Program-made: the position numbers and the translations under genes
From: Sorex araneus
Taxonomy: Eukaryota > Chordata > Mammalia > Eulipotyphla > Soricidae
Direction: 5' to 3'
Assembly (NCBI RefSeq): GCF_027595985.1
Contig: NC_073311.1
Span: 31,091,557 to 31,155,556 of the forward strand
DNA: 64,000 nucleotides
Shown here: positions 1-11,407 of the stretch, in pieces
Numbering within the stretch: position 1 is the first letter of the stretch
Layout of the letters: the number at the start of each line of letters is the position of its first letter
Notes under the pieces: generated by a model
The model's database searches: none
What the model saw: only the letters and a program-made list of their open reading frames with translations
Told to the model about the DNA's origin: nothing

Positions 1-610
1 GTTGATTAGCAAGCAAAAGAAGTGAGTATCATGGAGTTTGAGTGTGAGGCAGAAAAATGGGCAGTCAAAGTAAACGTGATGGTTTATGGTCATTTCAAGG
101 CAAACGATGGAGTGGCTGTGACAGAGAATGGGGGGCTGGGCTACCCAAACTCCGGTGGCTGGTCTTCAGAGAAATGATGCTGGCGCTGACAGAGACTCCA
201 CAGGGAGGACACACAATGAGTTACCAGAGGTTGGGGCTCCAGCTCTCCAGCTGTTTCTGCAGAGTCTAGTCTAGTCTAGGCTCTTGAACCTCTCCCATCT
301 TTCATTTTCCTCATGGATAAAACAGAGTGGGTGGCTTTGCTTCTCGAAAAGCTGCTATGCAGAGGAATACAGAGGAAGTTGCACTTATTAAGAGGACAGC
401 GAAGGACACATCCTAAGTGTCTGGAGCTCTTGGGTTTGTTGAAAGAGCAGCAGGGGGCTTTGAGGAAGCAGAGGGTTTTCTGAGAGAGCACACTCATTCT
501 TCTCAGCCACTAAATAAATGGTCCTGTAGTACGCTCCAACTTCGGGTTTCTGCATCCAAATGATTCAACTGAGGGTAGCAATAACTCCCATCTCCTCATC
601 CTTGTCCCAA
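1..610. other. Intergenic, nothing recognised
   Basis: No repeat family or exon is recognised. The short open frames on both strands show no domain and no compositional sign of coding. Confidence 0.5.
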
Positions 611-758
611 CACCCACTCTACACACTCACACATACTCATCCACACGTACACACTTAAACACATACTATCACACATGTACATGCATGCACGCACGCATAT
701 CCATACACACACTCACATATATTCACACACGCGTGCTCACACACACGCACACACACAC
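611..758. repeat. CA-rich microsatellite region
   Basis: Degenerate CA/CACACG/CATAC repeats, interrupted throughout and purest in the last 40 bases. It includes alternating purine-pyrimidine ACGCGTG and ACGCACGC runs. Confidence 0.85.
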
Positions 759-1490
759 TGGCCACAGTCCAGAGCACAGGCTGTGTCTATGCCAGGCCAC
801 AGGCGACTGACCCTAACATGAGTCGCTGAAGGGCAGTTGTTTCAATGAATGGAACCTCTTATTAAAAATTAATTTCTGTCCAACCCGATTACATATGAAC
901 ACAGCCTCATTGTGATCACCACTGTGAATTCTGGAAAGAAACATAGGCCCTACTGTTGCCAAAACTAAGGGGCAGCTTAGGACAATTCTGAATCTTGATC
1001 TATGAACGTGGAGACACAGCCAGTAGATTCCCCAAGGCTCACAAAGGCATTTGTCCCCCAGGGGCTGCTCTCTGCCCCACCTTCCTCTTCCTGCTCCTCC
1101 CTGCCCCACACCCACTCTCCTACTCCCTGGGGCAAGTGTTGAAAAAGAGAAAGCACATTCCTTCCTGCAGAAGGACTCTACACCGAACCCAGATTCTACC
1201 CTGCCTAATCGCTTGTGCTTCCTGCTCCTCTGTAAATACAGAACAGCAATACACAGCTACCTACCCAACTCAGTCACACTGTGGATGAAATGAGACCATC
1301 TGTGCAACGAAGCTTCTCCTAGATTTAGAGAATGATTTTAAAGCTCTTTTCTACTTGGTCACAATGAGTTGAAGAGAACAATATGAAGGTAAAATGCTCC
1401 ACACCAGACTAATAAATCACTGCTTTTCTGTGTATGGAGGGGAGGGGAGGGAGGAGGAGGGGCCGGGTGCATTGGTTTAAGGGGTGAGGG
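759..1490. other. Intergenic, nothing recognised
   Basis: No repeat family or exon identified. A short G-rich run (GGAGGGGAGGGGAGGGAGGA) lies at about 1436-1460. Confidence 0.45.
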
Positions 1491-1496
1491 GAGTGG

Positions 1497-1648
1497 TGCA
1501 CACCCAGAGATGCTCAGAGCTTACTCCTGGCTCTGTGTTCAAGAAACATTGCTGGCAGGATTCGGGGACCATATACAATAATAGGGATAGAACCCAGGTC
1601 GGATGTGTGCAAGGCAGGTGCCCTACAAACTGTGCTATCACTCTAGTC
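1497..1648 (-). mobile_element. Diverged type A SINE
   Basis: Reverse-complement type A order: CACACCCAGAGATGCTCAG, then TTACTCCTGGCTCTG, GGGGACCATAT, B-box complement GAACCCAGGTCGG, and head complement TGTGCTATCACTCTAG. Many substitutions suggest an old copy. Confidence 0.75.
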
Positions 1649-1686
1649 TATATTGCTTTTTTCCCTGCTTTTTTAAAACTCAATGA

Positions 1687-1845
1687 GGTTAGGAGAGATA
1701 GTATAAGGGTTAAAGTCCTTATTGCAAGGCAGAAGACCCCAGTGTGATCCCCAGCTCCACATTCCCCTATGGAATGCTGGGCACAACCCAGGTATAACCC
1801 CACAGGCCTCCAAGCACCCCCGGGCATTATAGGGCCTGAGGAACA
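1687..1845 (+). mobile_element. Very old SINE of the same superfamily
   Basis: Head-like GAGAGATAGTATAAGGGTTAAAG, then TTGCAAGGCAGAAGACC and a weak B-box (GTGTGATCCCC). It is heavily diverged and the ends are uncertain. Confidence 0.45.
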
Positions 1846-1904
1846 CAGCATTTTCAGACTCTCTCTTTGAACCACCTGCCCACTTGGCCAAGAATTGCTT
1901 AAAA

Positions 1905-2108
1905 GGGTCAGGGATTCTAGTACAGTAGATAGAGCAGTTGTTTTGCACATAGCTGACCTGGATTCAATCCCGGGCACCCTAAATGGTTCCCTGAGCATCA
2001 CCAGGAGTGATCCATGAGAGCAGAGCCAGGAGTGATCCCTGAGCACAGAGCCTGGAGCAAGCCTTGAGCACTGCCTGGTGTGTCCCCAAAACAAAAGCAA
2101 AACCAACC
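1905..2108 (+). mobile_element. Type A SINE, older copy
   Basis: Head remnant (GATAGAGCAGTTGTTTTGCA), B-box GGATTCAATCCC, GGTTCCCTGAGCATCACCAG, then GGTGTGTCCCCAAAACAAAA. The GAGCAGAGCCAGGAGTGATC module occurs about twice, so the copy is longer than usual. Confidence 0.8.
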
Positions 2109-2475
2109 ACCCCACCCTGCGCCCAGAATCAAAAAGGACTGCTGGACAAGGCCTCTAAAGTTTTCTGAGCACCAGTTGGAAGAAATCCCCCGCCATGTTC
2201 CCCCAAATTAATTTTTCTCCTCTACATCATTTTTTTTTCTACTTCTTTCTGATAAGACCAAGAAGTGAAAGATAGAGATGGAAAATTTATCGTGACATCC
2301 ATCCTTTGTTATGTCTCTTCTATAGTTTGCCTTCAACAAGGCTGACCTAGAATTACTTGACCTTCTAATGGGGTGGAAAGAAACCCCAACTTCTAAGATG
2401 GATGCTACCCTACTGAGAAAGAATGAGAGGGTGGCAAGTCAGAAAGAAGACAACATGCAATCCGAATCAGATATA
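2109..2475. other. Intergenic, nothing recognised
   Basis: AT-rich non-coding sequence with no repeat family recognised. Confidence 0.4.
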
Positions 2476-2835
2476 AAATATGTGAGGTCATTGCTCCAGT
2501 CATTCCACTTCCAGGAATTTATCCAAAGAAAATAATTAAGCAAATATAGGCCAATGGTTTTTATTATAGTATTATTTATTATAGTATCATAGTGAAAAAT
2601 TGTAAACAAAAAACAAAAAAACAACTTTATATTTCTTAATAAAAGATTATCAAGTAAATTATTGACTGAACATTTGTACTATTGAAACAATGTAATCAAA
2701 AATTTTGAGGATGAAATCAAAATACGCTTAGTAGAGTGAGTTCTCTATAAATTAGTAAAATTGAAAAAAACTGGTTGAAAATATAAATGAACATAAGTCT
2801 TATTTTGCATTTTATAAAAATTCAAAAACCTGGGT
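2476..2835 (+). mobile_element. Ancient L1 3' end fragment
   Basis: ATTCCACTTCCAGGAATTTA followed by a GAAAATAATTAAGCAAATATAG-type stretch and a GTGAAAAATTGTAAACAA-like segment matches the late ORF2 region of old mammalian L1M/L1ME elements. Frames are fully decayed. Assigned by recognition, not alignment. Confidence 0.55.
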
Positions 2836-2867
2836 ATATAAGCTTTCTGTTTTTTTTGTTTCTTCTT

Positions 2868-3041
2868 GTTTGGTTGGTTGTTTTTTGTTTTGTTTTGAGG
2901 CCACACCCAGTGATTCTAGGACTTCCTCTTGGCTCTGCACTCAGGAATTATTCCTGACAGGTTTAGGGGACCCGAGATCAAATACTGGTTGGCAGCATGC
3001 AATATAAGCATGCTACCCACTGTACCATCTCTCTGGCCCCA
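2868..3041 (-). mobile_element. Type A SINE, older copy
   Basis: GAGGCCACACCCAGTGATTC, CTTGGCTCTGCACTCAGGAA, GGGGACCCGAGATC, and head complement CTGTACCATCTCTCTGGCCCC. A T-rich stretch at 2850-2895 corresponds to the tail. Confidence 0.8.
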
Positions 3042-3420
3042 ATGCATAAGCATTTTAAATCCCAGATTATGCTTAGTCAAGATTCTGAAAGGTTATCATT
3101 CTTTTAAGAAGTATAAGAGTACTGTAGAAAAACAACGGTTTTATAAGCTTCAGCAGGGTTAGATTTTTTAATTTGGGCCCACACACACATTTATAATGAC
3201 TCGAACAGAGCATTTTTTAATTTAAGGATGCAAAGATTTAACCTATCATATCTGCAAAATAGAATAATCAATAATATACAGTTAATAACAGTTTCAAAAT
3301 TATCAAGGCAAAAAAATTGTAGAATTAAAAGGAGAAAAAGATAATTAAACAACCAACCAACATTTTTTGAGGATAAATCAACTAGATAGAGTAAGCAAAG
3401 TATCATTAAAAACAGAAGAT

Positions 3421-3487
3421 TTGGGGTCAGAGAGATAGTAAAGCATTGTTCAGGTATGGCCCCCAAACAAAAACAAAATAAAAAAGA
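3421..3487 (+). mobile_element. Internally deleted type A SINE
   Basis: Head GGGGTCAGAGAGATAGTAAA runs almost directly into a tail-like GGCCCCCAAACAAAAACAAA. The B-box and body are missing. Confidence 0.5.
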
Positions 3488-3990
3488 TCTAAACCCTTTT
3501 AACTAGAGTTAGTTGATACTTACATAAGACACTATACAATAAAAATTGCAGAATACATGTATTCATTTTATTTTTTATTTTTTTAAGTCTTTATTTATTT
3601 ATTTATTTATTTTGGGGGTCACACCCAGCGATGCACTGTATTCATTTTAAACGCACTTGTTATATTCACCAAGATAAAGCTATCTGCTATGCCATAAAAC
3701 ATGTCTAATTAGTATTAAAGATTAAAATTATACAAAATATGCTATTTGGCCATTGTCGGGATAAATTAGGAATCAATGACCAAATATTTAGAAACAATTC
3801 TCAATGTTTGGAAATCAACAAACACACCGCTGAAGAATTCATAGGTCCAAGAAGAGTTCACAGAAAGATTATAAAAAATTTTAAGTTGGATAATAATAAA
3901 AATAAAACCTATCAAACTTTCTGGGTTATTGCTACAGTGGAGATTAGATTAAATCTACTTCATAGATTTAGATGTTTATATATAGATATA
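3488..3990 (+). mobile_element. Old L1 ORF2 fragment
   Basis: Text such as CTCAATGTTTGGAAATCAAC and GAAGAATTCATAGGTCCAAG matches the recognisable L1 ORF2 interval between the endonuclease and reverse transcriptase regions. A 66-base retroposed insert (3571-3636) interrupts it. Frames are broken and the source subfamily is unknown. Confidence 0.7.
3558..3649 (-). mobile_element. Severely 5'-truncated type A SINE with TSD
   Basis: A 13-base direct repeat TGTATTCATTTTA (3558-3570 and 3637-3649) flanks a T-rich tail plus only GGGTCACACCCAGCGATGCAC, the last 20-odd bases of type A. It is inserted inside the old L1 fragment. Confidence 0.85.
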
Positions 3991-3994
3991 TATA

Positions 3995-4655
3995 TATAAA
4001 GACATGTGTATATGTATAAAACCAAAGGTTAAAATTTAAAATCGACTTGGAAAGTTTTTTTACTCAACTTCTCCTAATTTATTCCATCTCCTCCCTACAA
4101 ATAGATTTATACCCACTTCTTAGAATAAGCCTAAGCACTTGATTTAATGTTGGTTTTCCTGGAAGTCTTGACTGAAACCTTCTGTATTTCCCCTGTGCTT
4201 TTGTGACCTTTGATGACCTGGTGTCCCTTTGGCCTTGGTTAGGACCTCTCTGTGTTTCAGATGCACGTATCAGTGGGACTTGGTTTCCCTTTAGCTTTCC
4301 TCAGAGCTCCACTAATTTAGCAACCTCACCACCTCCTCTCTTGTTTCTCTGGCCTTAAGGGTCTAAAACCCATCTCTGTTCCCCGAGCAGGCAGGCTCTT
4401 CAGAGTAGACAGTGACTCACCAATTGATACTTCACCTTATATTTTATTTAGGTGGTTTGGTCATGTGTTTTGTTTCCTTCTGTTTTTTCTTCTGTCATGT
4501 AGTAAAACTGAAGTTGTGTTTTTGTTGATTTTTTTTCTTGTGTTGTTGCCATTTAACAGACATAAAAATAAAAAGAAAAGAACCTGATAACATCAATTTC
4601 GAAGTTGTTTGATGGTAGCAACACAAGCCAAAAAAAAAAATGACAGCAAAAACAC
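3995..4655. other. Intergenic, nothing recognised
   Basis: Starts with an AT-rich TATATA stretch (3975-4000). The remainder has mixed composition and no recognised repeat or exon. Confidence 0.4.
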
Positions 4656-4659
4656 AACT

Positions 4660-4838
4660 TTACTTTTTTCTTTTCTTTTTGAGTCACACCCAGCGATTCT
4701 CAGGGGTTACTCCTGGCTTTGCACTCAGGAAGTACTCCTGGCAGTGCTTAGGGGACCATATGGGATGCCCACGATGGCACCTGGGTCGTCTGAGTGCAAG
4801 GCAAACACCCAACCCGCTGTACTATTGCTCTAGCCCCC
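4660..4838 (-). mobile_element. Type A SINE
   Basis: Complete reverse-complement copy: TTTTTGAGTCACACCCAGCG, GGGGTTACTCCTGGC, GGGGACCATATGGGATG, and head complement TGTACTATTGCTCTAGCCCC. The B-box region is disturbed (ACGATGGCACCTGGGTCG). Confidence 0.92.
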
Positions 4839-6085
4839 AGCTTTATTTTAAAACTAATCAATGCCAACTAATGATAATCCTCAGACTTTTTTTCTATATT
4901 GGCCTTTTTAAATAATATAATTAAAGACACACAAAGGCAGAAAGACTTATCATATAAGACTCATCCCCTAAATTCACCAGGGATTGGGTGGGAAAAAAAA
5001 TTTAAACTAAAAGAAAAAGGAGGGAAATACTGGGAAATATTTGTCTCAGCAGGACCTACATTCCTTCTGTCTGCCCTCACAGGGATAAGGAAGAGATAAG
5101 GAGGCCCGAACTACTTGCAGCAAAATTCTGTGATTATGAAATACAACTCCACAAATTGCAAAATGTATTTAGGATAAAGGAAGTGCACTGCTCATAAAAA
5201 TGTTGTGACTGTGCAAAGAACTTCATAAATTTAAGAGAATTAGAGAATGGCATTTAGCAAATTCTGTACTGGGCATTTTCCAAGTCTGCACGCTCTACCC
5301 CACCCCTCTCCGTGGTTTCTAGAGTAAACACATTTCCCACATGGTCATGTCTATTTCTATAGGTTCAAGTTTCTGCTCTAAAATGAGGTCATCTTCCATC
5401 TGGGGCCACTTCCAAAACCTTTTCCAAAGGATGAAATTCAATCTCATTGCTTCCATTCTTCAAAAAACATGCCATGCAGAGCTGCAGGATGGTGTCCATC
5501 CACCAGGAAATAGTTGGTAAACAGAATTTGTACTCCATTTATCCTGAGTTTACTTTAAGACGCCACTTATCTCCTTGAGAAGGACTTCCCTTGCCAATCA
5601 TCTTTGGAAAAGACCAGAGACAGACTCTCCCTGAGGACGTGCAGAATCTTAGGTCAACAGCTTTGCGGTAGAAATAAACTAAACTATCTACATCTTAGGA
5701 TCTTCCCTTTTCCTTCCAAAGGCAATCATTCTTTTCAGAGCAATTGAAACACTTACGCAGGTGTAAGAGCGAGGACGTGCGGGCCCAGGCGCACACACGT
5801 ACAAAAGGCAATGTCTGCTCTGGCAAATTCTTAGAGACATGTCCTTACTTTCTTCCAATGATGGATTATTCTGAAATAGCTAAAAATAAACAGGAGTGTT
5901 GGGGATAGAAAGGTTCTTAAATGTCATATTGTTCAGTATATAAATCTTTGCTCTTTACAAATGTACACGTTCCTTAGTTCAGTCACCTAGTGAGAATGAA
6001 ATTAGGTTTAACACAAAGTGTTGAAGAACCACTCATCACACCCATAAATGCACAAAATGTACTTCAAGGATTATTAAAATACTTT
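4839..6085. other. Intergenic, nothing recognised
   Basis: No repeat family or exon identified. Short open frames lack any recognisable domain. Confidence 0.4.
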
Positions 6086-6087
6086 AT

Positions 6088-6243
6088 GGGGATGCCACAT
6101 TTAGTGGTGCTCACGGGTTATTTCAAACTCTGATCACTCACCCCAAGTAGTTCTGCGGGGACCATATGCAGTGCCAGGGATCTAACCTGAGTTATCAATG
6201 TTCAAGGCAAGTATCTAAAGTCCTGTACTATCTCTCTGACTCT
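6088..6243 (-). mobile_element. Diverged type A SINE
   Basis: GGTGCTCACGGGTTATT, CGGGGACCATATGCAGTGCCA, B-box complement ATCTAACCTGAGTT, and head complement CTGTACTATCTCTCTGACTC mark an old copy. Confidence 0.75.
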
Positions 6244-6429
6244 AATACTTTTCTTTAAGTCCTATTGTTTAATATCTACTTTGCAAATGGCTAAGCTAAG
6301 ACCTGGGCAGATTTAATCCATCCCAAACAATTTGCAGTTCCTGAGAATGTTGGGAGAAAATTAGAGTTCTTCTCTGATCACTCAGAGCAGAAAAAGCAAA
6401 GACTGAGATCAGTTCATCTTGAGGTCAAA

Positions 6430-6535
6430 AGCTATCATTTACCAACCTTGGCGATCCTAAATCAGTGCATCCCTCCAAACTGCCATTTTCCCACCTGCAA
6501 GAGGGGTATGATAAGAGTTGAAAGAATCAAGAATA
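6430..6535 (+). mobile_element. Possible MIR
   Basis: GCCATTTTCCCACCTGCAAG followed by AGGGGTATGATAAGAGTTG resembles the TTTCCTCATCTGTAAAATGG end of MIR. Weak. Confidence 0.35.
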
Positions 6536-6539
6536 CATT

Positions 6540-7285
6540 ACTGTGAATTTTCTCTTCTGACTTCTTTTTATCTATCTAATAGCATAGTTTTCCAAAATAA
6601 ATGAACTACACAACTACACTCCTGAGAGTTTTGCAACCAGGGGAGATGACGCTTATCATTGTAGAGGAAGGGTCATCACAAAGATAAGAAATCACCTTAA
6701 AAATACGTCATCGCCAATCTCCTAAGGGCCCATTTATCTTTACTAAATGTCATTTGTTTTTCCATAAAAAGTTACCCTCTTTGGAGCCAAAAGTATAGGT
6801 AGGGTGCCCCTAAGCAACACATACGAGCTCTCAAGCACAGATCCAGGAGGGAACCTGGACACCAAAACAAACCAAAAAAGGTGTTTCTTGCCCTCTCTTT
6901 CTACTAAGATGGTATGTGAGTCGCCAATTCCAACCACTTCTTTGAATCATATTTTTCTGTAAGTCCCAGCCAGCATTTGTGAATAAAATCTTGTATTTTC
7001 TCTCACTAATCTCTTTTTTGACAGTTAAATTAAGGCATAGAGGGATTGCTTTAAATAAGACAGCAATTGCTGGTGTCTGGGTTGAATCTATCAGCTTAGT
7101 ACAGAGCCCTTGACCACTGTGTGAGAATATTCTCACCCCTCAAAACATCTCTAACCCCCACCTCCACCCTCACCCCCACCATCCACAAAAAAGATTAGAG
7201 GGCACAGAAAATCTGAAAAATCTTACAACCTGGTACAATGAAAAAACTTGGAAAATGTCAAATCTATTTTACTGTTACAAAAGAA
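6540..7285. other. Intergenic, nothing recognised
   Basis: No repeat family or exon identified. Confidence 0.4.
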
Positions 7286-7287
7286 TG

Positions 7288-7420
7288 TGAGGGCCAGAGA
7301 GATTTGGCCTTTACAGGGGTAAAGGTGCTTGCTTGCGTGTGACCAATCCTGATTTGAAATCCTGGCACTACATGTGATCCCTTAGCACACTAGGAGTGAC
7401 CACTGAGAATATAATACGAA
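7288..7420 (+). mobile_element. Old SINE of type A superfamily
   Basis: GGGCCAGAGAGATTTGG head, AAAGGTGCTTGCTTGCGTGT, and a weak B-box TTGAAATCCTGGC. It abuts the GGAA microsatellite, which may have grown from its tail. Confidence 0.5.
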
Positions 7421-7440
7421 TAGACCCTGAATGCTGCCAG

Positions 7441-7670
7441 GTGGGAGGGAAGGAAAGAAGGAATGTAGGGAGGAAGGATGGAAGAGAGGAAGGAGGGGAG
7501 AGAGGAAGAAAGGGAGAGAGGATTGAAGGAGGGAAGGAAGGAAGGAAGGAAGGAAGGAAGGAAGGAAGGAAGGAAGGAAGGAAGGAAGGAAGGAAGGAAG
7601 GAAGGAAGGAAGGAAGGAAGGAAGGAAGGAAGGAAGGAAGGGAGGGAGGGAGGGAGGGAGGGAGGGAAGG
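7441..7670 (+). repeat. (GGAA)n/(GGGA)n microsatellite
   Basis: About 108 bases of almost pure GAAG repeat (7533-7640), then about 26 bases of GGGA repeat, preceded by degenerate purine repeats. The long open frames here on both strands are repeat artefacts (Lys-Glu-Gly-Arg or Ser-Phe-Leu-Pro periods). Confidence 0.97.
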
Positions 7671-9525
7671 AGAACACATGCTTCTCATACAGGAGTCCTG
7701 TTTGGACGGCATGGTCCCCTCAGCACTACCAGCTGTGGCCTAGAGAAAACAATTTTGTCAGACTTATTAAGATCATCCAATGGACCTCAACATTCCAGTG
7801 ACTAAAAAGTTGTAGGTTTTGTTTGTCTTACCACAGAGCAGGAATATTTGTCTTGACCCTTATATAACCTTGATGAAGTACGCCACAAACTCCCTCCACT
7901 CTGATTCCAGGCTTATCAGCAATCTTGCCATGAAGATTTCTGTTCTTCTGCTGCCTTCACTCTGAAAGGGAGGGGCCCGTGAAGTGAGCAATATTCACCC
8001 CAGTCTGGAGTGCTATAAAGGAAATGTGAGGACCAGGGCTTCTTAGTCAAACAGAACTGTGAACAAAGTTGGAAGGGGACGAGTTTGATAACTGAAACTG
8101 ATTTTCTGTTTCTCATTCATCTCAAAAATGGAGATTTAATATCTCTATAGACTCAGTCCCGTGAGATCACTGGGTCAGCCTCGCTGTAAGACCTCAATGC
8201 ATATTCTTAGGAAAATTCATTAATTGGCTTTGTGATTTATTAGCTGCTTGTGGGAAGTCTTCCACGGCCCTTTCCTTCCCCAAACAGAACAACATTCCTC
8301 TGCAGCTCTGAATTCCTCCCATGCTTCTTCAAGATCTCTTGAACGGAGCTGAATGGTCTCACTTTCTGTGTTCCATCCAAAGCGCTGAGCACATGAAGTG
8401 TATTTTCACATTTCATCCCAAGAGGGATTAAAGTAATGGGGTAAATACCATTATTATTTTCATTTTTTCACAGGTGAGAAGAAGACAATTTTAATGAAGT
8501 TATCTATTGGTCTAAGGTTAGACAATGAAGTTTGTTCAGCAAAGAAGTTATTATTTGAACCTGCAAGAATCATGGCATATGTTCTTTATTCCATTTTCAC
8601 TCTGTATTTTACTTCTATGTGATTGATGTCCATTATTAATTCATTTCAAAGATAAAACATCATGTTTCATATCTAATTTATTTTTCATAGCAAGTGCTGC
8701 CAGAAGACTTCTGCTGGTGTGGGTTAGAGAAGCTTAGAGGTTAGTCGGGCCATAACTGGGAGTGCTCAGGCAAGGCATGAGATCGGAGGAAATCAAACTC
8801 AGAGCCTACTACAAGCCTTTCCCCCCCGCTAGATGTTCATTTTTTTAATTTATATACCTGTAAGAAAATACATTTTTTAAAATGAATTTTACCTTATCGT
8901 TGATAGTACTTTGTGGAATTCCAGAAATTTAGCTCTATTCCACATTTTTTTTTTTGAGGGAGAGAGATCTATTCCAAATACAAAAGAAGCATAGTAAGGG
9001 AACAAGAAGTCATCAGAACTAAAGAATTTGTCTATTGAATTGAGCTTAAAATCCAAGGAGGAAGGGGTCCTTGGGACACTGGTAGAGGGAAGCCCCCTCT
9101 CTAGTGGAGGGTGTGATGTCAGGATGATGCCTCCATGAAAAGTATAGTGACAATTTTGTGAATTTCAGTACCTAAGTAAAAATGGTTCAAAAAATAAAAT
9201 ACCTACAGCTTGCCATTATGAGATTTAAAAACATGCAGATCTTGTCTGCCATATGAATTACCTGCCTACTTCCTTTAGACAGGTCTTAAATTCTGACAAT
9301 ATGTACCTTTGATTAACAGAATATTCCTCAGTTGTAATACTTTGCAACTATTTAAGAAGGAAATGAATTTTATATGGCATAACTCCACTTTAGAGGTGTA
9401 ATAGTCATCATTTATACCGAGTGCTTTATGTCAAGCCTCTTTCAACCACCAGTCCATGAACCAGTGCCAGTCCTCAGGTGTAGAAAGGTTGAAGAACATT
9501 GCTCTACATCAGTTTCTTCTTTTCT
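7671..9525. other. Intergenic, nothing recognised
   Basis: Non-coding sequence. About 8705-8830 may be a badly decayed SINE (GGGAGTGCTCAGGCAAGG followed by AATCAAACTCAGAGCC), not secure enough to call separately. Confidence 0.4.
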
Positions 9526-9527
9526 TT

Positions 9528-9690
9528 TCCTGTCGTTTTGGGCCATATCCAGCTGTGCTCAGGGCTTAGTCTTGGCTGTATGCTCTCTGTTCAACTTCTG
9601 GCAGGGCTCACGGGACCCTATGGGATGCCAGGAATCAAACTCAGTTTGGTTATATGCAAGGCAAGTGCCCTGTTCGTTGTAAAGGCTCTG
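9528..9690 (-). mobile_element. Diverged type A SINE
   Basis: TTTTGGGCCATATCCAGCTG, GGGACCCTATGGGATGCCAGG, B-box complement AATCAAACTCAG, and GCAAGGCAAGTGCCCT. The head complement is degraded (GTAAAGGCTCTGAT). Confidence 0.75.
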
Positions 9691-9721
9691 ATCTTTACAT
9701 TAGTTTCTTCATTCAATCCTC

Positions 9722-9850
9722 TGTCAGCTAAGTATTACTAACGCCAATGTATAGATGAGGAAGCCAAGACTCAGAGAGATTTAGTAAACTATCTAAGGTC
9801 ACTTGGTTAATAAGTGACAGAGCTGGATTGACATCTGAGAAGTCAGAATC
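9722..9850 (-). mobile_element. MIR element
   Basis: Contains the MIR core in reverse complement: TATAGATGAGGAAGCCAAGA, GACTCAGAGAGATTTAGTAA, AAGGTCACTTGGTTAATAAG, GTGACAGAGCTGGATTG. Confidence 0.75.
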
Positions 9851-11050
9851 CACAGACTAAGCTTGCAACCCTCAGTCCACATTTCTCATTCCAGCTGAGA
9901 ACCAGATCTGAACTGACATAGACTCAGCAAACCACAGACACATTCTGAAATCACTCAGTCAACATCTCTCTTTTTGAAACCTCTTTGATCCTTGACATTA
10001 CATGGTTTCCCAAGGACCGCCAGGAACAACCCCCAAGCAAAAATCACCACCCAGTACAACCCGATCTCCCCACCAACCTACTCCACACCCCCCAGAAAAA
10101 TAAAGACAAGCCCCCAAAAGTTTGTTTTTGAACTCATAATTGCATTTATCAAGGAATTGGCAGAGTTTTTAAAAGTTAAAGCCTTGAATAAGTGGTCAGT
10201 TCCAATTTTGGGGGGGAGCAAGGATTTTTGAAATTATCATAAAGGTATTTTTTCAGAGGAAGCTCACTTTCAAAATCAGAGTCCTGTTATTTGTGTGTTG
10301 CCAATAAACACTATAGGGGTATACTAAAGACATGATCGCTCCTTTGCTTGAGAAATATATTAAAAGTTGTATTTTCTGAAACTATACATTGACATAGACC
10401 AGTCTCACTTGCCGTTTTTGCAAAAGTTCTTTAAACATCAATAAAGTGAAGTCCTCAAATTTCCACATGTCACCAAGATTTTCTGGTGATTGAAATACCA
10501 GCCTGACAAGAATAAACCTCAGGAAGATCTCAGAGTTGTGTGGGTGACAGAACATTTGGTGGGCTGGGGTTGCACATACGTTGCACAGGAAAACAAATCC
10601 CACCTCTTTCTCTGGAGAGGGAGGTCTCCAAGTGTAGACGTGCTCCAGGAAAAGGCTGATGGCATCATTGCAGACCATTCCCTGAAGAAGTCTGTCCAAA
10701 GTATTGTGGCAATCACAAAAGCAAGCATCATCAGGAAGGATGTTAGAAACAAAACAGAAAGCACAATCTCAGGACTTCTCAGACACACACGCACACACAT
10801 CTGCTTCGTGACACCAGAATTTGTATGCTCCAAAGATAAGAGGTAGAGTTCTGGTCCTTAACCTCAAACATCTAAGGAAATGGAAACATAGCCAGAGAAG
10901 TTCACTTCAAATGATCAGCATTTGAAATGAAACCACAGAAACTTTGAAATACTTCAGACAGAAGAGAGAATCTCTTCTGTGAGTGGGTCAGAGTAGAATA
11001 TCACTGAGATAAGGGATAACGTGAGTGTAGACTGAGATTCAAAATCTCAG
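9851..11050. other. Intergenic; overlapping open frames of 100-118 codons
   Basis: No repeat recognised. About 10,382-10,846 is open on both strands for 104-118 codons. The minus frame has a hydrophobic stretch, but I recognise no family and see no splice or promoter support. I treat it as non-coding. Confidence 0.35.
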
Positions 11051-11054
11051 CAAA

Positions 11055-11225
11055 GAAGGGGCCAGAGCAATAAAACAGTGGGTAGAATCCTTGCATTACA
11101 CATGGCCAACCCTGATTCCATTCCCAGCACCCCACACAGAGTGATCTCTGAGCACAGAGCCAGGAGTAAGTCCTGAGCACTCCTGGGTGTGACCCAAAAA
11201 CCAAAAACAGAACAACAACAAAAAA
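11055..11225 (+). mobile_element. Type A SINE
   Basis: GGGGCCAGAGCAATAAAACA, B-box variant TGATTCCATTCCC, GAGCACAGAGCCAGGAGTAA, GGGTGTGACCCAAAAACC plus an A-rich tail. Confidence 0.92.
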
Positions 11226-11351
11226 CATCTCAGCAATACAGACTGACACGCCCTGGTGAAAGTAAGGTATCCTCAGGGCAGTTTATGTTCTCAAATACTG
11301 CTTAATAGATCAGGAAATGAACTAGAAAAGAAAACATAACTCAATGAAAGA

Positions 11352-11402
11352 TTAGAGGAGTATTCTTTTTTTTATTTTATTTTTTTTTAGAGGAGTATTC
11401 TT
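11352..11402 (-). mobile_element. TSD-flanked poly(A)-only insertion
   Basis: A perfect 16-base direct repeat TTAGAGGAGTATTCTT (11352-11367 and 11387-11402) brackets only a 19-base T-rich run. This looks like a retroposition truncated to its tail. A simple local duplication around a T run is the alternative. Confidence 0.7.
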
Positions 11403-11407
11403 ATAAT

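Noticed and set aside
7396-7801. Long repetitive frames over the GGAA repeat on both strands
   Set aside because: Direct translation of a tetranucleotide repeat.
10382-10846. Overlapping frames of 104-118 codons on both strands, one with a hydrophobic stretch
   Set aside because: No known family, no promoter or splice context, and conflicting strands.
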